Shown: piece after piece, positions 1 through 8,311 of the stretch
Position numbering within the stretch: position 1 is the first letter of the stretch
Layout of the letters: the number at the start of each line of letters is the position of its first letter
Assembly (NCBI GenBank): GCA_900319485.1
Contig: ONOQ01000014.1
Location: 1-40,572 of the forward strand
Reading direction: 5' to 3'
Length of the DNA stretch: 40,572 nucleotides
From: an uncultured Bacteroidales bacterium
GTDB lineage: Bacteria; Bacteroidota; Bacteroidia; Bacteroidales; UBA932
Made by a program: the position numbers and the translations under genes
The notes under the pieces: model-generated
Databases searched by the model: none
Told to the model about the DNA's origin: nothing
The model's input: the letters and a program-made list of their open reading frames with translations, nothing else

Positions 1-7
1 CTTTTCG

Positions 8-81
8 AGCCGATAGAGGGATTCGAACCCACGACCCCGAGATTACAAATCACGTGCTCTGGCCAACTGAGCTATATCGGC
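8..81 (-). tRNA. tRNA-Thr (anticodon UGU)
   Basis: Read on the minus strand this folds as a full tRNA: 7-bp acceptor stem (GCCGATA with TATCGGC), 4-bp D stem (GCTC/GAGC), anticodon loop TTTGTAA giving anticodon TGT (Thr), 5-nt variable region and T loop TTCGAAT. The discriminator base is T and no CCA is encoded. Two stems each contain one T-T opposition: the third pair of the anticodon stem and the second pair of the T stem. It has its own promoter upstream, and dxs lies behind it in the same orientation. Confidence 0.95.
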
Positions 82-113
82 GCTCATAAGCCCTCTAACT
101 TCTTAAAGGACTG

Positions 114-145
114 CAAAGGTAGCTACTTTTTTTGAATCTGCCAAA
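114..145 (-). promoter_or_regulatory. Promoter of tRNA-Thr
   Basis: On the minus strand a TTTG (-33 element, 145-142) is followed after exactly 20 nt by TACCTTTG (-7 element, 121-114), matching the Bacteroidota vegetative promoter TTTG-N19/20-TAnnTTTG. The mature tRNA begins 32 nt downstream, leaving room for a short 5' leader removed by RNase P. Confidence 0.75.
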
Positions 146-150
146 CTTTT

Positions 151-2028
151 TTAAACATTTTTCATCATCTCCCTCAAAAGATCAAAGAGAGATTCGGTGT
201 CCAGGCCGCACTCCTCACGCTGGGCTTTCTGGGTGTCCTGCACCACAAATTTGTCCGGGATGCCCACTCCTTTAATTATAGGAGCATCCGGCCTGGCGGC
301 GAAATACTCGCTCACGGCGCCGTAGAGGCCGCCCTTCAGGCTGCCGTCCTCCACGGTGAGAATGGCCTTGCAGGAGGAAACCTCCTCCATAATATCCTGG
401 TCCAGAGGCTTTAAGAAACGCATATCGTACACCGAAGGCCCCACCCAGTAATCGGCCTTATGACGCTGCGCGGCCTCAAGGGCGCGGTTTGCCACGGGGC
501 CAAGGGCAAGGACCGCAACGCCCTTCCCTTTCATCAGGCATTGGCCTTTTCCTACGGGAAGAACATCGGCATCGGCCTTTTCCCAGTCCATACCCTCCCC
601 GTAGCCGCGGGGGTAGCGGATGAAAAACGGCCCGCCGGGATACTCCAGCGCCGTGTACATGAGGTTCCTCAGTTCCAGTTCATTTCTGGGGGCCGATATC
701 ACCACCCCGGGAATGCTGCGGTATGCGGACATATCGAACGCGCCGTTATGGGTGGCGCCGTCCTCCCCTACAAGGCCCGCCCTGTCAAGGCAGACAGTGA
801 CGGGAAGGTTCTGGAGGGCTACGTCGTGGATTATGTTGTCATACGCCCTCTGGGAGAACGATGAATAGATGTTGCAGAAGGGCCTGAGGCCTGCCGCGGC
901 AAGGCCTGCGGAGAACGTTACCGCGTGGCCTTCCTCTATGCCAACGTCAAAGAACCTTTCAGGAAAGGCGTCCTGGAGACGGTTCATTCCGCATCCGGAT
1001 GCCATTGCGGGGGTAACGCCGACTACCCTCTTATCCTTGCCGGCAAGTTCCACAAGGACCTTCCCGAAGACGTCCTGATAGCGGTCTGGGGCATTTACGG
1101 TTTTGAGGCGGGTACCCGTTGCTGCGTCAAACTTTCCGGGGGCGTGCCAGGTGGTGGGATCCTCCTCTGCGGGAGCGTAACCGGCGCCCTTACGGGTATG
1201 GAGATGAAGGATACGGGGGCCGCGGAGGTCCTTGATGCGGGAAAGGACGGATACCATCTGGCCGATATCGTTCCCGTCTATGGGGCCGAAGTACCTGAAA
1301 CCCAGGGCCTCGAAGAGGGCGCCTCCGCTGGAGCGGACAAGGTTTGCCTTGGTGTCTATGACCCGCTTCTGGATCCAGTCACGGAGTTTTCCTTCTCCAA
1401 GGCGGTTCCATATCCCCCTCTTCACCCTGTTGTAGGTCTGGGAAGTGGTAACCCTGAGGAGGTAGTCGTGGAGACCGCCGAGGTTCTGGTCTATGGAGAT
1501 GTCGTTGTCGTTGAGGATTACAAGTATATCGGCCTTGGAAGAGCCGGCGTTGTTGAGGCCTTCCCACGCCAGGCCGCCCGTCATAGCGCCGTCACCTATC
1601 ACTGCGACGGATTTATACGTTGCGCCCGTAAGCCTTGCGGCCTCTGCGAATCCAAGCGCGGCCGATATTGACGTGGAGGAGTGCCCGGCACCAAAGGCGT
1701 CGTAGGGGCTTTCGTCCATCTTGGGGAAGCCGCTGATGCCGCCTCTCATACGGTTTTTGCGGAAAAGTTCACGGCGGCCGGTGAGAATCTTGTGGGCGTA
1801 GGCCTGATGACCTACGTCAAAGACAATCTTATCCTCGGGCGTATTATATATATAATGGAGAGCCACTATGAGCTCCACGGCCCCGAGGCTTGAGCCAAGG
1901 TGACCGGGGTTCACGCTGCAGCACTCCACCATATAATCCCGGAGCTCCCTGCATACTTCTTCCAGCTTTTTCCTGGGCAGTTTACGGAGGTCTTCCGGGG
2001 AATCAATCTTTTCCAGCAGTTTATACAT
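151..2028 (-). CDS. dxs: 1-deoxy-D-xylulose-5-phosphate synthase
   Basis: Cytosolic thiamine-diphosphate enzyme that condenses pyruvate and glyceraldehyde-3-phosphate to DXP, the entry step of the MEP isoprenoid pathway. At 625 aa it has the usual family length. The N-terminal domain has the PGHLGSSLG segment and the ThDP/Mg motif GDGAMTGG...NDN. The central pyrimidine-binding domain has the catalytic glutamate in DVGIEEGHA, and RYPRG precedes the C-terminal transketolase domain. The start is fixed by the MYKLLEKI N-terminus and a -7 box 6 nt upstream. It is monocistronic and divergent from the MFS pair. A polyprenyl synthetase that consumes the pathway's products lies about 11 kb away. Confidence 0.97.
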   Translation of the reverse strand: MYKLLEKIDSPEDLRKLPRKKLEEVCRELRDYMVECCSVNPGHLGSSLGAVELIVALHYIYNTPEDKIVFDVGHQAYAHKILTGRRELFRKNRMRGGISGFPKMDESPYDAFGAGHSSTSISAALGFAEAARLTGATYKSVAVIGDGAMTGGLAWEGLNNAGSSKADILVILNDNDISIDQNLGGLHDYLLRVTTSQTYNRVKRGIWNRLGEGKLRDWIQKRVIDTKANLVRSSGGALFEALGFRYFGPIDGNDIGQMVSVLSRIKDLRGPRILHLHTRKGAGYAPAEEDPTTWHAPGKFDAATGTRLKTVNAPDRYQDVFGKVLVELAGKDKRVVGVTPAMASGCGMNRLQDAFPERFFDVGIEEGHAVTFSAGLAAAGLRPFCNIYSSFSQRAYDNIIHDVALQNLPVTVCLDRAGLVGEDGATHNGAFDMSAYRSIPGVVISAPRNELELRNLMYTALEYPGGPFFIRYPRGYGEGMDWEKADADVLPVGKGQCLMKGKGVAVLALGPVANRALEAAQRHKADYWVGPSVYDMRFLKPLDQDIMEEVSSCKAILTVEDGSLKGGLYGAVSEYFAARPDAPIIKGVGIPDKFVVQDTQKAQREECGLDTESLFDLLREMMKNV

Positions 2029-2034
2029 AGTTCA

Positions 2035-2042
2035 CAAAGATA
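2035..2042 (-). promoter_or_regulatory. -7 promoter element of dxs
   Basis: TATCTTTG on the minus strand lies 6 nt before the dxs ATG. With initiation a few bases after this box, the mRNA would start at or next to the start codon. A 12-bp perfect palindrome, GGAAAATTTTCC (2052-2063), lies just upstream in the intergenic space shared with the divergent MFS gene. It could be a regulator site or chance AT-rich symmetry. No clear -33 TTTG is visible. Confidence 0.65.
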
Positions 2043-2099
2043 CGCATTTTTGGAAAATTTTCCTTAATTTAGCGGTCTGGAAAACAAACAAAAAGAGAT

Positions 2100-3491
2100 A
2101 TGTCAGAAAAAGTGTACAGATTCCTGAACGACAATCCGGTGGCCCGCTGGTCGGCGCTGGTCCTGATTGCATCAATGATGTTCTTTGCCTATATGTTCGT
2201 GGACGTGATGTCCCCGCTGAAGTCCCTGGTGGAAAGCGCAAGAGGCTGGTCCAGCGGCACTTTCGGCACATATGCGGCATCTGAATACATCCTCAACGTA
2301 TGCGGTTTCCTCATCCTTGCGGGCATCATCCTGGACAAGATGGGCATCCGTTTCACGGGTGTCCTGAGCGCCAGCCTTATGGTTGTTGGCGCCGCAATAA
2401 AGTTCGTGGGCATCTCGGACTGGTTCCAGGCCACGGCTTTCTGCGGCTGGCTTGACAGCTGGTGGGTTTCAATGCCCGGCAGCGCCAAGATGGCAAGCCT
2501 TGGATTTATGATCTTCGGCTGCGGCTGCGAAATGGCAGGCACCACCGTTTCCAAAGCCATCGCAAAATGGTTCGACGGCAAGGAAAAGGCCCTGGCAATG
2601 GGTCTGGAGATGGCTATCGCCCGCCTCGGCGTGTTTGGCGTGATGTGGATCGCTCCACTTATATCGGCCAAATTTGACAATTCCATTGTGGCTCCGGTGG
2701 CGTTCTGCGCGGCGCTGGTTGCAATCGGCCTCATCTTCTACTGCGTCTTCTGCGTGCTTGACCGTAAGTTTGACGCCCAGCTTATTGCCTCCGGCAAGGG
2801 CGTTCCCGGCGCAGATCCTGAGGATGAATTCAAGGTGAGTGACCTTGGCACCGTGCTTTCCAGCAAGATGTTCTGGATTGTGGCAATTATGTGCGTGCTT
2901 TATTACAGCGCCATCTTCCCGTTCCAGCGTTACGCCCCCAACTTCCTTGAGACCACCCTTGGAATTGATGCAGCATCGGCAGCACAGCTGTTCAGTTTCT
3001 TCCCTATCCTGGCTATGATTCTCACCCCCATCCTGGCCGGTTTCCTGGACTTCAAGGGCAAGGGCGCAACAATGCTTATGGGCGGCGCGGTGATTATGAT
3101 AGTGTGCCACCTCAGTTTCGCTTTCCTTCTCCCGGCATTCCCCAGCAAGTGGCTTGCCGTTACCCTCATCGCCATCCTGGGCGTGAGTTTCTCAATGGTG
3201 CCGGCCGCACTGTGGCCTTCCGTCACAAAGATTGTGGACGCAAAGGTCCTTGGAAGCGCATACTGCCTCATCTTCTGGGTACAGAATATCGGCCTCTGCC
3301 TTGTTCCGCTGCTCATAGGTAAAGTCCTTGAGGCAACCGGAGGTTACCTTGCGCCTATGCTCATCTTCTCAAGTTTCGGCGTTCTGGCGTTCATCCTCAC
3401 CTTCCTCCTCAAGATTGAGGACAAGGTTGGAAACGGCGGCAAGGGCTACGGCCTGGAACTCCCCAACGTCCAGAAGGAAGAGAACAAATAA
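2100..3491 (+). CDS. MFS transporter, MFSD1-like (first of tandem pair)
   Basis: Inner-membrane major facilitator protein of 463 aa with about 12 hydrophobic segments. The mid-protein sequence AIAKWFDGKEKALAMGLE...ARLG and the late segment VPAALWPSVTKIV...LGSAY..WVQNIGL resemble the signature regions of the MFSD1 family (lysosomal dipeptide transporter in animals), as I remember them. The central cytoplasmic loop (about residues 222-250) is charged and ordinary in length. The leader (2073-2099) is A-rich. A weak -7-like TAATTTAG lies at 2065-2072. The stop codon overlaps the next start (TAATG), so the two are co-translated. The substrate cannot be read from sequence; small peptides are the family-based guess. 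Confidence 0.85.
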   Translation: MSEKVYRFLNDNPVARWSALVLIASMMFFAYMFVDVMSPLKSLVESARGWSSGTFGTYAASEYILNVCGFLILAGIILDKMGIRFTGVLSASLMVVGAAIKFVGISDWFQATAFCGWLDSWWVSMPGSAKMASLGFMIFGCGCEMAGTTVSKAIAKWFDGKEKALAMGLEMAIARLGVFGVMWIAPLISAKFDNSIVAPVAFCAALVAIGLIFYCVFCVLDRKFDAQLIASGKGVPGADPEDEFKVSDLGTVLSSKMFWIVAIMCVLYYSAIFPFQRYAPNFLETTLGIDAASAAQLFSFFPILAMILTPILAGFLDFKGKGATMLMGGAVIMIVCHLSFAFLLPAFPSKWLAVTLIAILGVSFSMVPAALWPSVTKIVDAKVLGSAYCLIFWVQNIGLCLVPLLIGKVLEATGGYLAPMLIFSSFGVLAFILTFLLKIEDKVGNGGKGYGLELPNVQKEENK

Positions 3492-4945
3492 TGGCTGGTT
3501 CCGCTAAGAACTTTTACAGGCCGGCTGCATGGATTGCGCTGGCCTGTCTTGTAGTGCCGATGTTCGCGTCGTACTACTTTGACGATATGTTCTCCAGCAT
3601 ATCCTACCTCTTTGAGAATCCGTCCCTGACGGCTCTTGGGTGGGATGCCGCCGGGTATGGCCTGTACACCAGCGGATACAGCGTCCTGTGCGTGTTTGGC
3701 GGATTGGTCATTGGCGGAATCCTGCTTGACAAATGGGGCGTACGCGTGAGCGGATCCCTGTTTGTGGGGATGATGGTCCTTGGGGCCGGGATGGTTACGG
3801 GGGCTGTGCTTCACGGCGGCGCAGCCGCTCTCCGGTGGGCCTACGTAGGGACGATGCTCTTCGGCCTTGGGTCCGAGATTGCAGGAACCGCTGTCACGCG
3901 TTCAATAGCCAAATGGTTCCGCGGAGGGCCGATGGCCCTTGCCATGGGCCTCCAGCTTGCCATAGCGCGTCTTGGAACCGCATTTGCCCTGGTTCTTTCC
4001 CCCCGCCTTGTACAGCAGGTCCCGGACCACGTCTATTCCCTGGCCGAAACCTCCCGTCCTGCCCTTGTGGGTATGGGCCTTATGGCCCTTGGCCTTATCC
4101 TCTGGGCCATTTTTGTGGCCTTGGATGCTCGTGCCTCCTCCAGGGCAGAGGCTTCGGACGGCGTAGCCGCCCGTGGCTTCGTGAACGGGAGGGGCCCAGA
4201 CTTGTCTGGGAGGGATAGCTCCGAAGGAGCGTACCGGTCCGAAGCCTCTGCCCCGGAGGAAAAGCATGAGATGGCCGATCAGGTCGGCCATGACGATGAG
4301 ACCTTCCGGTTCAAGGATGTGCTGGGAGTGCTGGGTAATAAGAACTTCTGGATGCTGGGGCTACTCTGCGTGCTGTTTTACAGCAGCATCATAGCGTTCA
4401 AGAAGTTTGCTGGAGCCATCCTGGTGCCGCGCTTTGACATTCCGGCGCAGGCGGCGGGATGGATGGTTTCCATGCTTCCGTTCTCTACCGTGATCTTTGC
4501 CCCGCTGTTTGGTATGATGGTGGACAAGGCCGGAAATGGCACGCGCTGGATGATACTTGGCGCCATCCTGTCCCTCATTGCCCACGCTATCCTGGCATTT
4601 GCTCCCGCCGGAGTCCCCTTCTGGGGATACCTTGCAATGGTGTTCCTGGGATTTGGCTACTCCCTGGTCCCGGCCGCACTGTGGCCATCCGTGCCAAAGA
4701 TAGTCCCGGACAAGGTGCTTGGAACCACCTTCGCGCTTATATATTGGGTGCAGAACCTTGGACTGCTGAGCTTCAAGATGATTGCAGGCAATATCCTGGG
4801 GGCGCATTCGGCCGATGCCGGCGGCCCCGTTGCGGTGGAAATAATGTTCTTCGGCCTTTGCATCGCGGCCCTTGCCGTGGCCTTTGTGTTCCACTTCACA
4901 TCCCTCCGTCACCCGGAACTTCGTCTGGACGCACCTAATAACTAG
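3491..4945 (+). CDS. MFS transporter, MFSD1-like, with repeat-derived loop insertion
   Basis: Paralogue of the preceding protein: GSEIAGTAVTRSIAKWF and VPAALWPSVPKIVPDKVLG align directly with its partner. It has 484 aa and about 12 membrane segments. The loop between the two six-helix halves (about residues 218-269) has an insertion absent from the partner. Its DNA consists of palindromes: a 111-bp branched structure (4143-4253) and one copy of the 27-bp family (4269-4295). The reading frame stays open through the insertion, and it lies in a cytoplasmic linker, so the protein is probably still functional. The start overlaps the previous stop by 1 nt. A hairpin at 4988-5004 may end the transcript. 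Confidence 0.85.
   Translation: MAGSAKNFYRPAAWIALACLVVPMFASYYFDDMFSSISYLFENPSLTALGWDAAGYGLYTSGYSVLCVFGGLVIGGILLDKWGVRVSGSLFVGMMVLGAGMVTGAVLHGGAAALRWAYVGTMLFGLGSEIAGTAVTRSIAKWFRGGPMALAMGLQLAIARLGTAFALVLSPRLVQQVPDHVYSLAETSRPALVGMGLMALGLILWAIFVALDARASSRAEASDGVAARGFVNGRGPDLSGRDSSEGAYRSEASAPEEKHEMADQVGHDDETFRFKDVLGVLGNKNFWMLGLLCVLFYSSIIAFKKFAGAILVPRFDIPAQAAGWMVSMLPFSTVIFAPLFGMMVDKAGNGTRWMILGAILSLIAHAILAFAPAGVPFWGYLAMVFLGFGYSLVPAALWPSVPKIVPDKVLGTTFALIYWVQNLGLLSFKMIAGNILGAHSADAGGPVAVEIMFFGLCIAALAVAFVFHFTSLRHPELRLDAPNN
4143..4253. repeat. 111-bp branched palindromic element inside MFS gene
   Basis: The ends are a perfect 17-bp inverted repeat (4143-4159, GGGCAGAGGCTTCGGAC, with 4237-4253). Between them are at least three smaller hairpins: CCCGT/ACGGG (4170-4174, 4185-4189), CCCAGAC/GTCTGGG with a 2-nt loop (4195-4210) and GCTCC/GGAGC with a 3-nt loop (4218-4230). 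As single strand or RNA this would fold into a multi-armed, cloverleaf-like shape. It is translated in frame as about 37 residues of the MFS loop. It has no coding capacity of its own and looks like a non-autonomous repeat. Confidence 0.75.
4269..4295 (-). repeat. 27-bp palindromic repeat (copy 1, in MFS gene)
   Basis: On the minus strand: CGTC, arm ATGGCCGA, 5-nt loop cctga, arm TCGGCCAT, then CT. It differs from the intergenic copy at 8259-8285 at a single loop base. On the coding (plus) strand it is read as M-A-D-Q-V-G-H-D, nearly the same peptide that the reverse-oriented copy gives in the MATE gene. Confidence 0.85.
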
Positions 4946-4982
4946 CATTCTCTTACATATTGGCAAAATATTTGCAAAAAAG

Positions 4983-5014
4983 TTTGGCGGTTTGAAAAAA
5001 CCGCTTTATCTTTG
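4983..5014 (+). promoter_or_regulatory. Promoter of the efflux operon
   Basis: TTTG (4983-4986) is followed after exactly 20 nt by TATCTTTG (5007-5014), a full match to the Bacteroidota promoter. The ATG of the ATPase is 32 nt downstream. A hairpin (GCGGTTT, loop GAAA, AAACCGC; 4988-5004) fills the spacer. It may act as a terminator for the upstream MFS pair or affect promoter access. Confidence 0.75.
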
Positions 5015-5046
5015 CAGTGTAATAGCATACTAATACAGCAATAACA

Positions 5047-5763
5047 ATGGCGCTCATAGAGCTTAGGGACATAAACAAGACTTACAACAACGGACAGCCG
5101 CTGCACGTGCTCAAGGGCATCAACCTTGACATTGAACGCGGGGAGTTCGTTTCCATAATGGGAGCGTCCGGCTCCGGAAAATCCACCCTCCTCAACATCC
5201 TCGGGATCCTTGACAACTATGACACCGGCACGTACCATCTTGCCGGTAAACTCATCAAGGACCTCAGCGAGAGCCAGGCGGCGGAATACCGTAACAGGAT
5301 GATCGGGTTCATCTTCCAGAGTTTCAACCTCATTGGCTTCAAAACGGCCGTGGAGAACGTTGAACTGCCGCTTTTCTATCAGGGCGTCCCCCGCAGGAAG
5401 CGTCATGAGATGGCAATGGAGTACCTTGAGAAACTTGGTCTCACCCAGTGGGCCACCCATTTCCCCAACGAGATGTCCGGCGGCCAGAGGCAGCGCGTTG
5501 CTATTGCCCGCGCCCTCATCACAAAGCCTGAGATTATCCTGGCCGATGAACCAACCGGCGCCCTGGACTCCAAAACCAGCGTGGAAGTGATGGAACTTCT
5601 CAAGCAACTCAACAAGGAGGAGGGCATCACCATCATAGTGGTAACCCACGAGAGCGGCGTTGCCAACGAAACCAACAAGATCATACATATAAAGGACGGC
5701 ATTATCGGCCAGATAGAAGAAAACGCCGGCCATAACGCCTGGGACGGAACTATGATGAAGTAG
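5047..5763 (+). CDS. ABC transporter ATPase (MacB/LolD type)
   Basis: Cytoplasmic nucleotide-binding subunit that powers the two permeases that follow. The 238-aa protein has Walker A (residues 39-47, GASGSGKST), a Q-loop glutamine (about 91), the signature MSGGQ (143-147), Walker B with catalytic glutamate (IILADE, ending at 168) and switch histidine (about 201). The DEPTGALD extension is typical of the MacB/LolD branch. It is the first gene of a five-gene operon, and the gap to the next start is 2 nt. It is a stand-alone ATPase, unlike MacB, where ATPase and permease are fused. The presence of an adaptor and a TolC-like channel points to export across both membranes. Confidence 0.93.
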   Translation: MALIELRDINKTYNNGQPLHVLKGINLDIERGEFVSIMGASGSGKSTLLNILGILDNYDTGTYHLAGKLIKDLSESQAAEYRNRMIGFIFQSFNLIGFKTAVENVELPLFYQGVPRRKRHEMAMEYLEKLGLTQWATHFPNEMSGGQRQRVAIARALITKPEIILADEPTGALDSKTSVEVMELLKQLNKEEGITIIVVTHESGVANETNKIIHIKDGIIGQIEENAGHNAWDGTMMK

Positions 5764-5765
5764 CG

Positions 5766-7016
5766 ATGAGGGACCTTATCAATGAAATATGGAATTCCGT
5801 GCGCAACAACAAACTGCGCACAGCCCTCACCGGATTTGCCGTGAGTTGGGGAATCTTCCTCCTCATATGCCTGCTTGGCGCAGGAAACGGCATCATAAAT
5901 GCCTTCCAGGGCAGTTCCGACCGCTTTGTGACCAACTCCATGGACATAATGGGCGGCCGCACCTCCCTTCCGGCAAACGGCTACAAGGAGGGCCGATGGA
6001 TAAATCTGGACAGGGGAGACCTGGATATCATTGAAGGCAAGGAGTTCCAGGACCAGGTGGACAAGGTTGCGCCCGTAACCAGCGGGGTATCGGACAAGAT
6101 GGCCCTTGGCGTGAAGACAGTAAGCACGTCCATGCAGGGCGTGACGCCCCAGTACCTTGAAATTGAAAAGATCCAGATGGACAAGGGCCGGTTCATCAAT
6201 CCCCTGGACGTGGAGCAGCGCCGGAAAGTGGTAGTCCTGAGCACCAAACACGAAAAAGAACTTGACCGCAACCTTGTGGGCAAGTGGGTGAGCATGCAGG
6301 GAATCAGTTTCCGGGTTATCGGCATATATCATTCCGACGAAAGCGACTGGAGGACATCGGCCTATATCCCCTACTCCACGATGAAGGGCATATTCAAGCC
6401 CGGAGAAGAGATTGACGACATCTTCATAACATTCAACGGGGTGAGCAATCTGGAAGAGAGCCGGGAACTTGAAAACACCATCTCAAGCCGCCTTAAAGCC
6501 CATCACGAGGCCCATCCGGACGACCCTAACGCCATCTGGATTTGGAACCGCTACTCCCAGAACGCCCAGATATCCCAGGGCCAGAGGCTCATTTCAATCG
6601 GCATGTGGATCCTTGGAATCCTTACCCTCATAAGCGGAATAGTGGGCGTTTCCAACATTATGCTCATTTCCGTGAAGGAGCGCACGCACGAGTTCGGCAT
6701 CCGGAAGGCAATAGGCGCAAAGCCCGGGAAGATCCTCAGCCTCATAATAGCGGAGAGCGTGAGCATCACGGCTTTCTTCGGATATGTGGGAATGGGAATA
6801 GGGATGCTTGCCTGCGAGATAATGGACAAGACCCTTGGGCAGCGGAGCATGAATCTGGGCTTTGACACCATCAAGATGATGGATAATCCCACCGTGGGCC
6901 TTGACGTTGCCCTGGAGGCTACCCTTCTCCTCATAGTGGCAGGTACCCTGGCCGGGCTCATCCCCGCCTGGAAGGCCGCTAAAGTTAAACCCATAGAAGC
7001 ACTGAGAGCGGAATGA
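5766..7016 (+). CDS. ABC transporter permease, MacB/FtsX type (1)
   Basis: Inner-membrane permease of 416 aa. After a short cytoplasmic N-terminus it has one membrane helix (about residues 22-42), a large periplasmic MacB core domain (about 45-270) and three C-terminal helices of the FtsX domain. The conserved cytoplasmic segment VSVKERTHEFGIRKAIGAKP-like (here ISVKERTHEFGIRKAIGAKP) follows the second helix. It overlaps the next permease by 4 nt (ATGA), implying translational coupling. The two permeases are homologous but divergent, so a heterodimer is likely. The substrate is unknown; antimicrobial peptides, lipids or lipoproteins are possible for this class. Confidence 0.92.
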   Translation: MRDLINEIWNSVRNNKLRTALTGFAVSWGIFLLICLLGAGNGIINAFQGSSDRFVTNSMDIMGGRTSLPANGYKEGRWINLDRGDLDIIEGKEFQDQVDKVAPVTSGVSDKMALGVKTVSTSMQGVTPQYLEIEKIQMDKGRFINPLDVEQRRKVVVLSTKHEKELDRNLVGKWVSMQGISFRVIGIYHSDESDWRTSAYIPYSTMKGIFKPGEEIDDIFITFNGVSNLEESRELENTISSRLKAHHEAHPDDPNAIWIWNRYSQNAQISQGQRLISIGMWILGILTLISGIVGVSNIMLISVKERTHEFGIRKAIGAKPGKILSLIIAESVSITAFFGYVGMGIGMLACEIMDKTLGQRSMNLGFDTIKMMDNPTVGLDVALEATLLLIVAGTLAGLIPAWKAAKVKPIEALRAE

Positions 7017-8257
7017 GAATAGACAGGGACACATTCAGGGAGATACTGGACAGCCTCCTGAGGAACCGTTCCAGGAGCCTTCTCACGGGCTTCGGGGTGT
7101 TCTGGGGCGTGTTTATGCTTATGCTCCTTTCCGGCGGCGGCAACGGCTTCAGGGAACTACTGGAAAAGAACTTCGAGGGCTTTGCCCACAACACGTGCAT
7201 AGTATTCCCCTCGGAGACCACAAAGCCCTACAAGGGCTTCCAGAAGGGCAGGTACTGGAGCCTCAACCTCTCCGACGCAGACCGCCTCAAGAACCTTGTT
7301 CCGGAACTTGAGACCGTAACGCCGCTCGTGAGCCTGTGGGGAAGGAGCGTTTCCAACGGAGACCGCCTCTTCACGGCATCCGTGAAGGGCGTGAGGCCGG
7401 ATTATGCAAATATCGAAACTCCAAAACTGGTATATGGCAGGTATATAAACTGGATGGACATCCAGGAGGACAAGAAGGTGTGCGTCATAGGAAAGAAAGT
7501 CTACAAGACACTCTTCCCGGAAGGCGGAGACCCCAGCGGCAAGAAGGTGGTGATGGATGGCGTATATTACCAGGTTGTGGGCGTAGACTACAACGAGGGC
7601 AATATGAACGTGAACGGAAGGGCCGATGAAGCGCTCACCATCCCCATGTCCACCATGTCCCGCACATATAACTTCGGGAACCAGATCCAGCTCCTGTGCT
7701 TCACCGCAAAGGAAGGCATACAGATGGCCGATCTAATCCCCCGTATCCGCACCATCATAGCCCGTAACCACTATGTCCACCCGGACGACGAGCAGGCGAT
7801 GTATATGATAAACACCCAGGTGCTCTTCGGCATAATTGACAACCTGTTCAAGGGAATCAACTTCCTGGTGTGGCTGATCGGCCTTGGAACGCTCCTTGCC
7901 GGGGCAATAGGCGTTTCAAACATTATGATGGTGTCAGTCAAGGAGCGCACCACGGAGATAGGCATACGCCGCGCTATCGGCGCAACGCCCAACCAGATCC
8001 TGTGGCAGATCATTGCGGAGAGCATCGTGCTCACCCTGGTTGCCGGAATGATGGGAATCGTGGCAAGCGTGCTTGTGCTGGCGGGCCTTGAACTTGGAAT
8101 GACGGAGGACGGCATCCTGAAAGCCACCTTCCAGGTGTCCTTCGGCGTGGCGCTCCTTGCAGCCCTGCTGCTTTCAGTACTTGGATCACTTGCCGGCCTG
8201 GCGCCGTCGCTGCGCGCAATGGCCATCAAGCCCGTAGATGCAATGAGAGATGAATAA
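7013..8257 (+). CDS. ABC transporter permease, MacB/FtsX type (2)
   Basis: Second permease, 414 aa, with the same plan: one N-terminal helix (about residues 20-40), a periplasmic MacB core domain and three C-terminal helices, with VSVKERTTEIGIRRAIGATP after the second. Clear similarity to the preceding protein, especially at both ends, indicates an old duplication. The ATG overlaps the previous stop by 4 nt. It is followed by a 54-bp gap holding a copy of the 27-bp palindromic repeat, and then by the adaptor gene. Confidence 0.92.
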   Translation: MRIDRDTFREILDSLLRNRSRSLLTGFGVFWGVFMLMLLSGGGNGFRELLEKNFEGFAHNTCIVFPSETTKPYKGFQKGRYWSLNLSDADRLKNLVPELETVTPLVSLWGRSVSNGDRLFTASVKGVRPDYANIETPKLVYGRYINWMDIQEDKKVCVIGKKVYKTLFPEGGDPSGKKVVMDGVYYQVVGVDYNEGNMNVNGRADEALTIPMSTMSRTYNFGNQIQLLCFTAKEGIQMADLIPRIRTIIARNHYVHPDDEQAMYMINTQVLFGIIDNLFKGINFLVWLIGLGTLLAGAIGVSNIMMVSVKERTTEIGIRRAIGATPNQILWQIIAESIVLTLVAGMMGIVASVLVLAGLELGMTEDGILKATFQVSFGVALLAALLLSVLGSLAGLAPSLRAMAIKPVDAMRDE

Positions 8258-8258
8258 A

Positions 8259-8285
8259 CGTCATGGCCGACGTGATCGGCCATCT
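8259..8285 (+). repeat. 27-bp palindromic repeat (copy 2, intergenic)
   Basis: CGTC, arm ATGGCCGA (8263-8270), 5-nt loop cgtga, arm TCGGCCAT (8276-8283), then CT. It begins 2 nt after the permease stop codon and fills half the gap to the adaptor gene. In the transcript it would form an 8-bp hairpin between operon genes, which could stabilise or partly terminate the upstream message. No T-run follows. Confidence 0.85.
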
Positions 8286-8311
8286 AAAATGAATAATAAT
8301 ATAGATGTCAT

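Noticed and set aside
2052-2063. GGAAAATTTTCC palindrome as a defined operator
   Set aside because: A 12-bp AT-rich palindrome between divergent genes can arise by chance. There is no second copy in the window to support a regulon.
4143-4295. Frameshifted or broken MFS gene
   Set aside because: The frame stays open through the palindromic insertion and both transporter halves are intact, so this is an in-frame insertion and not a pseudogene.
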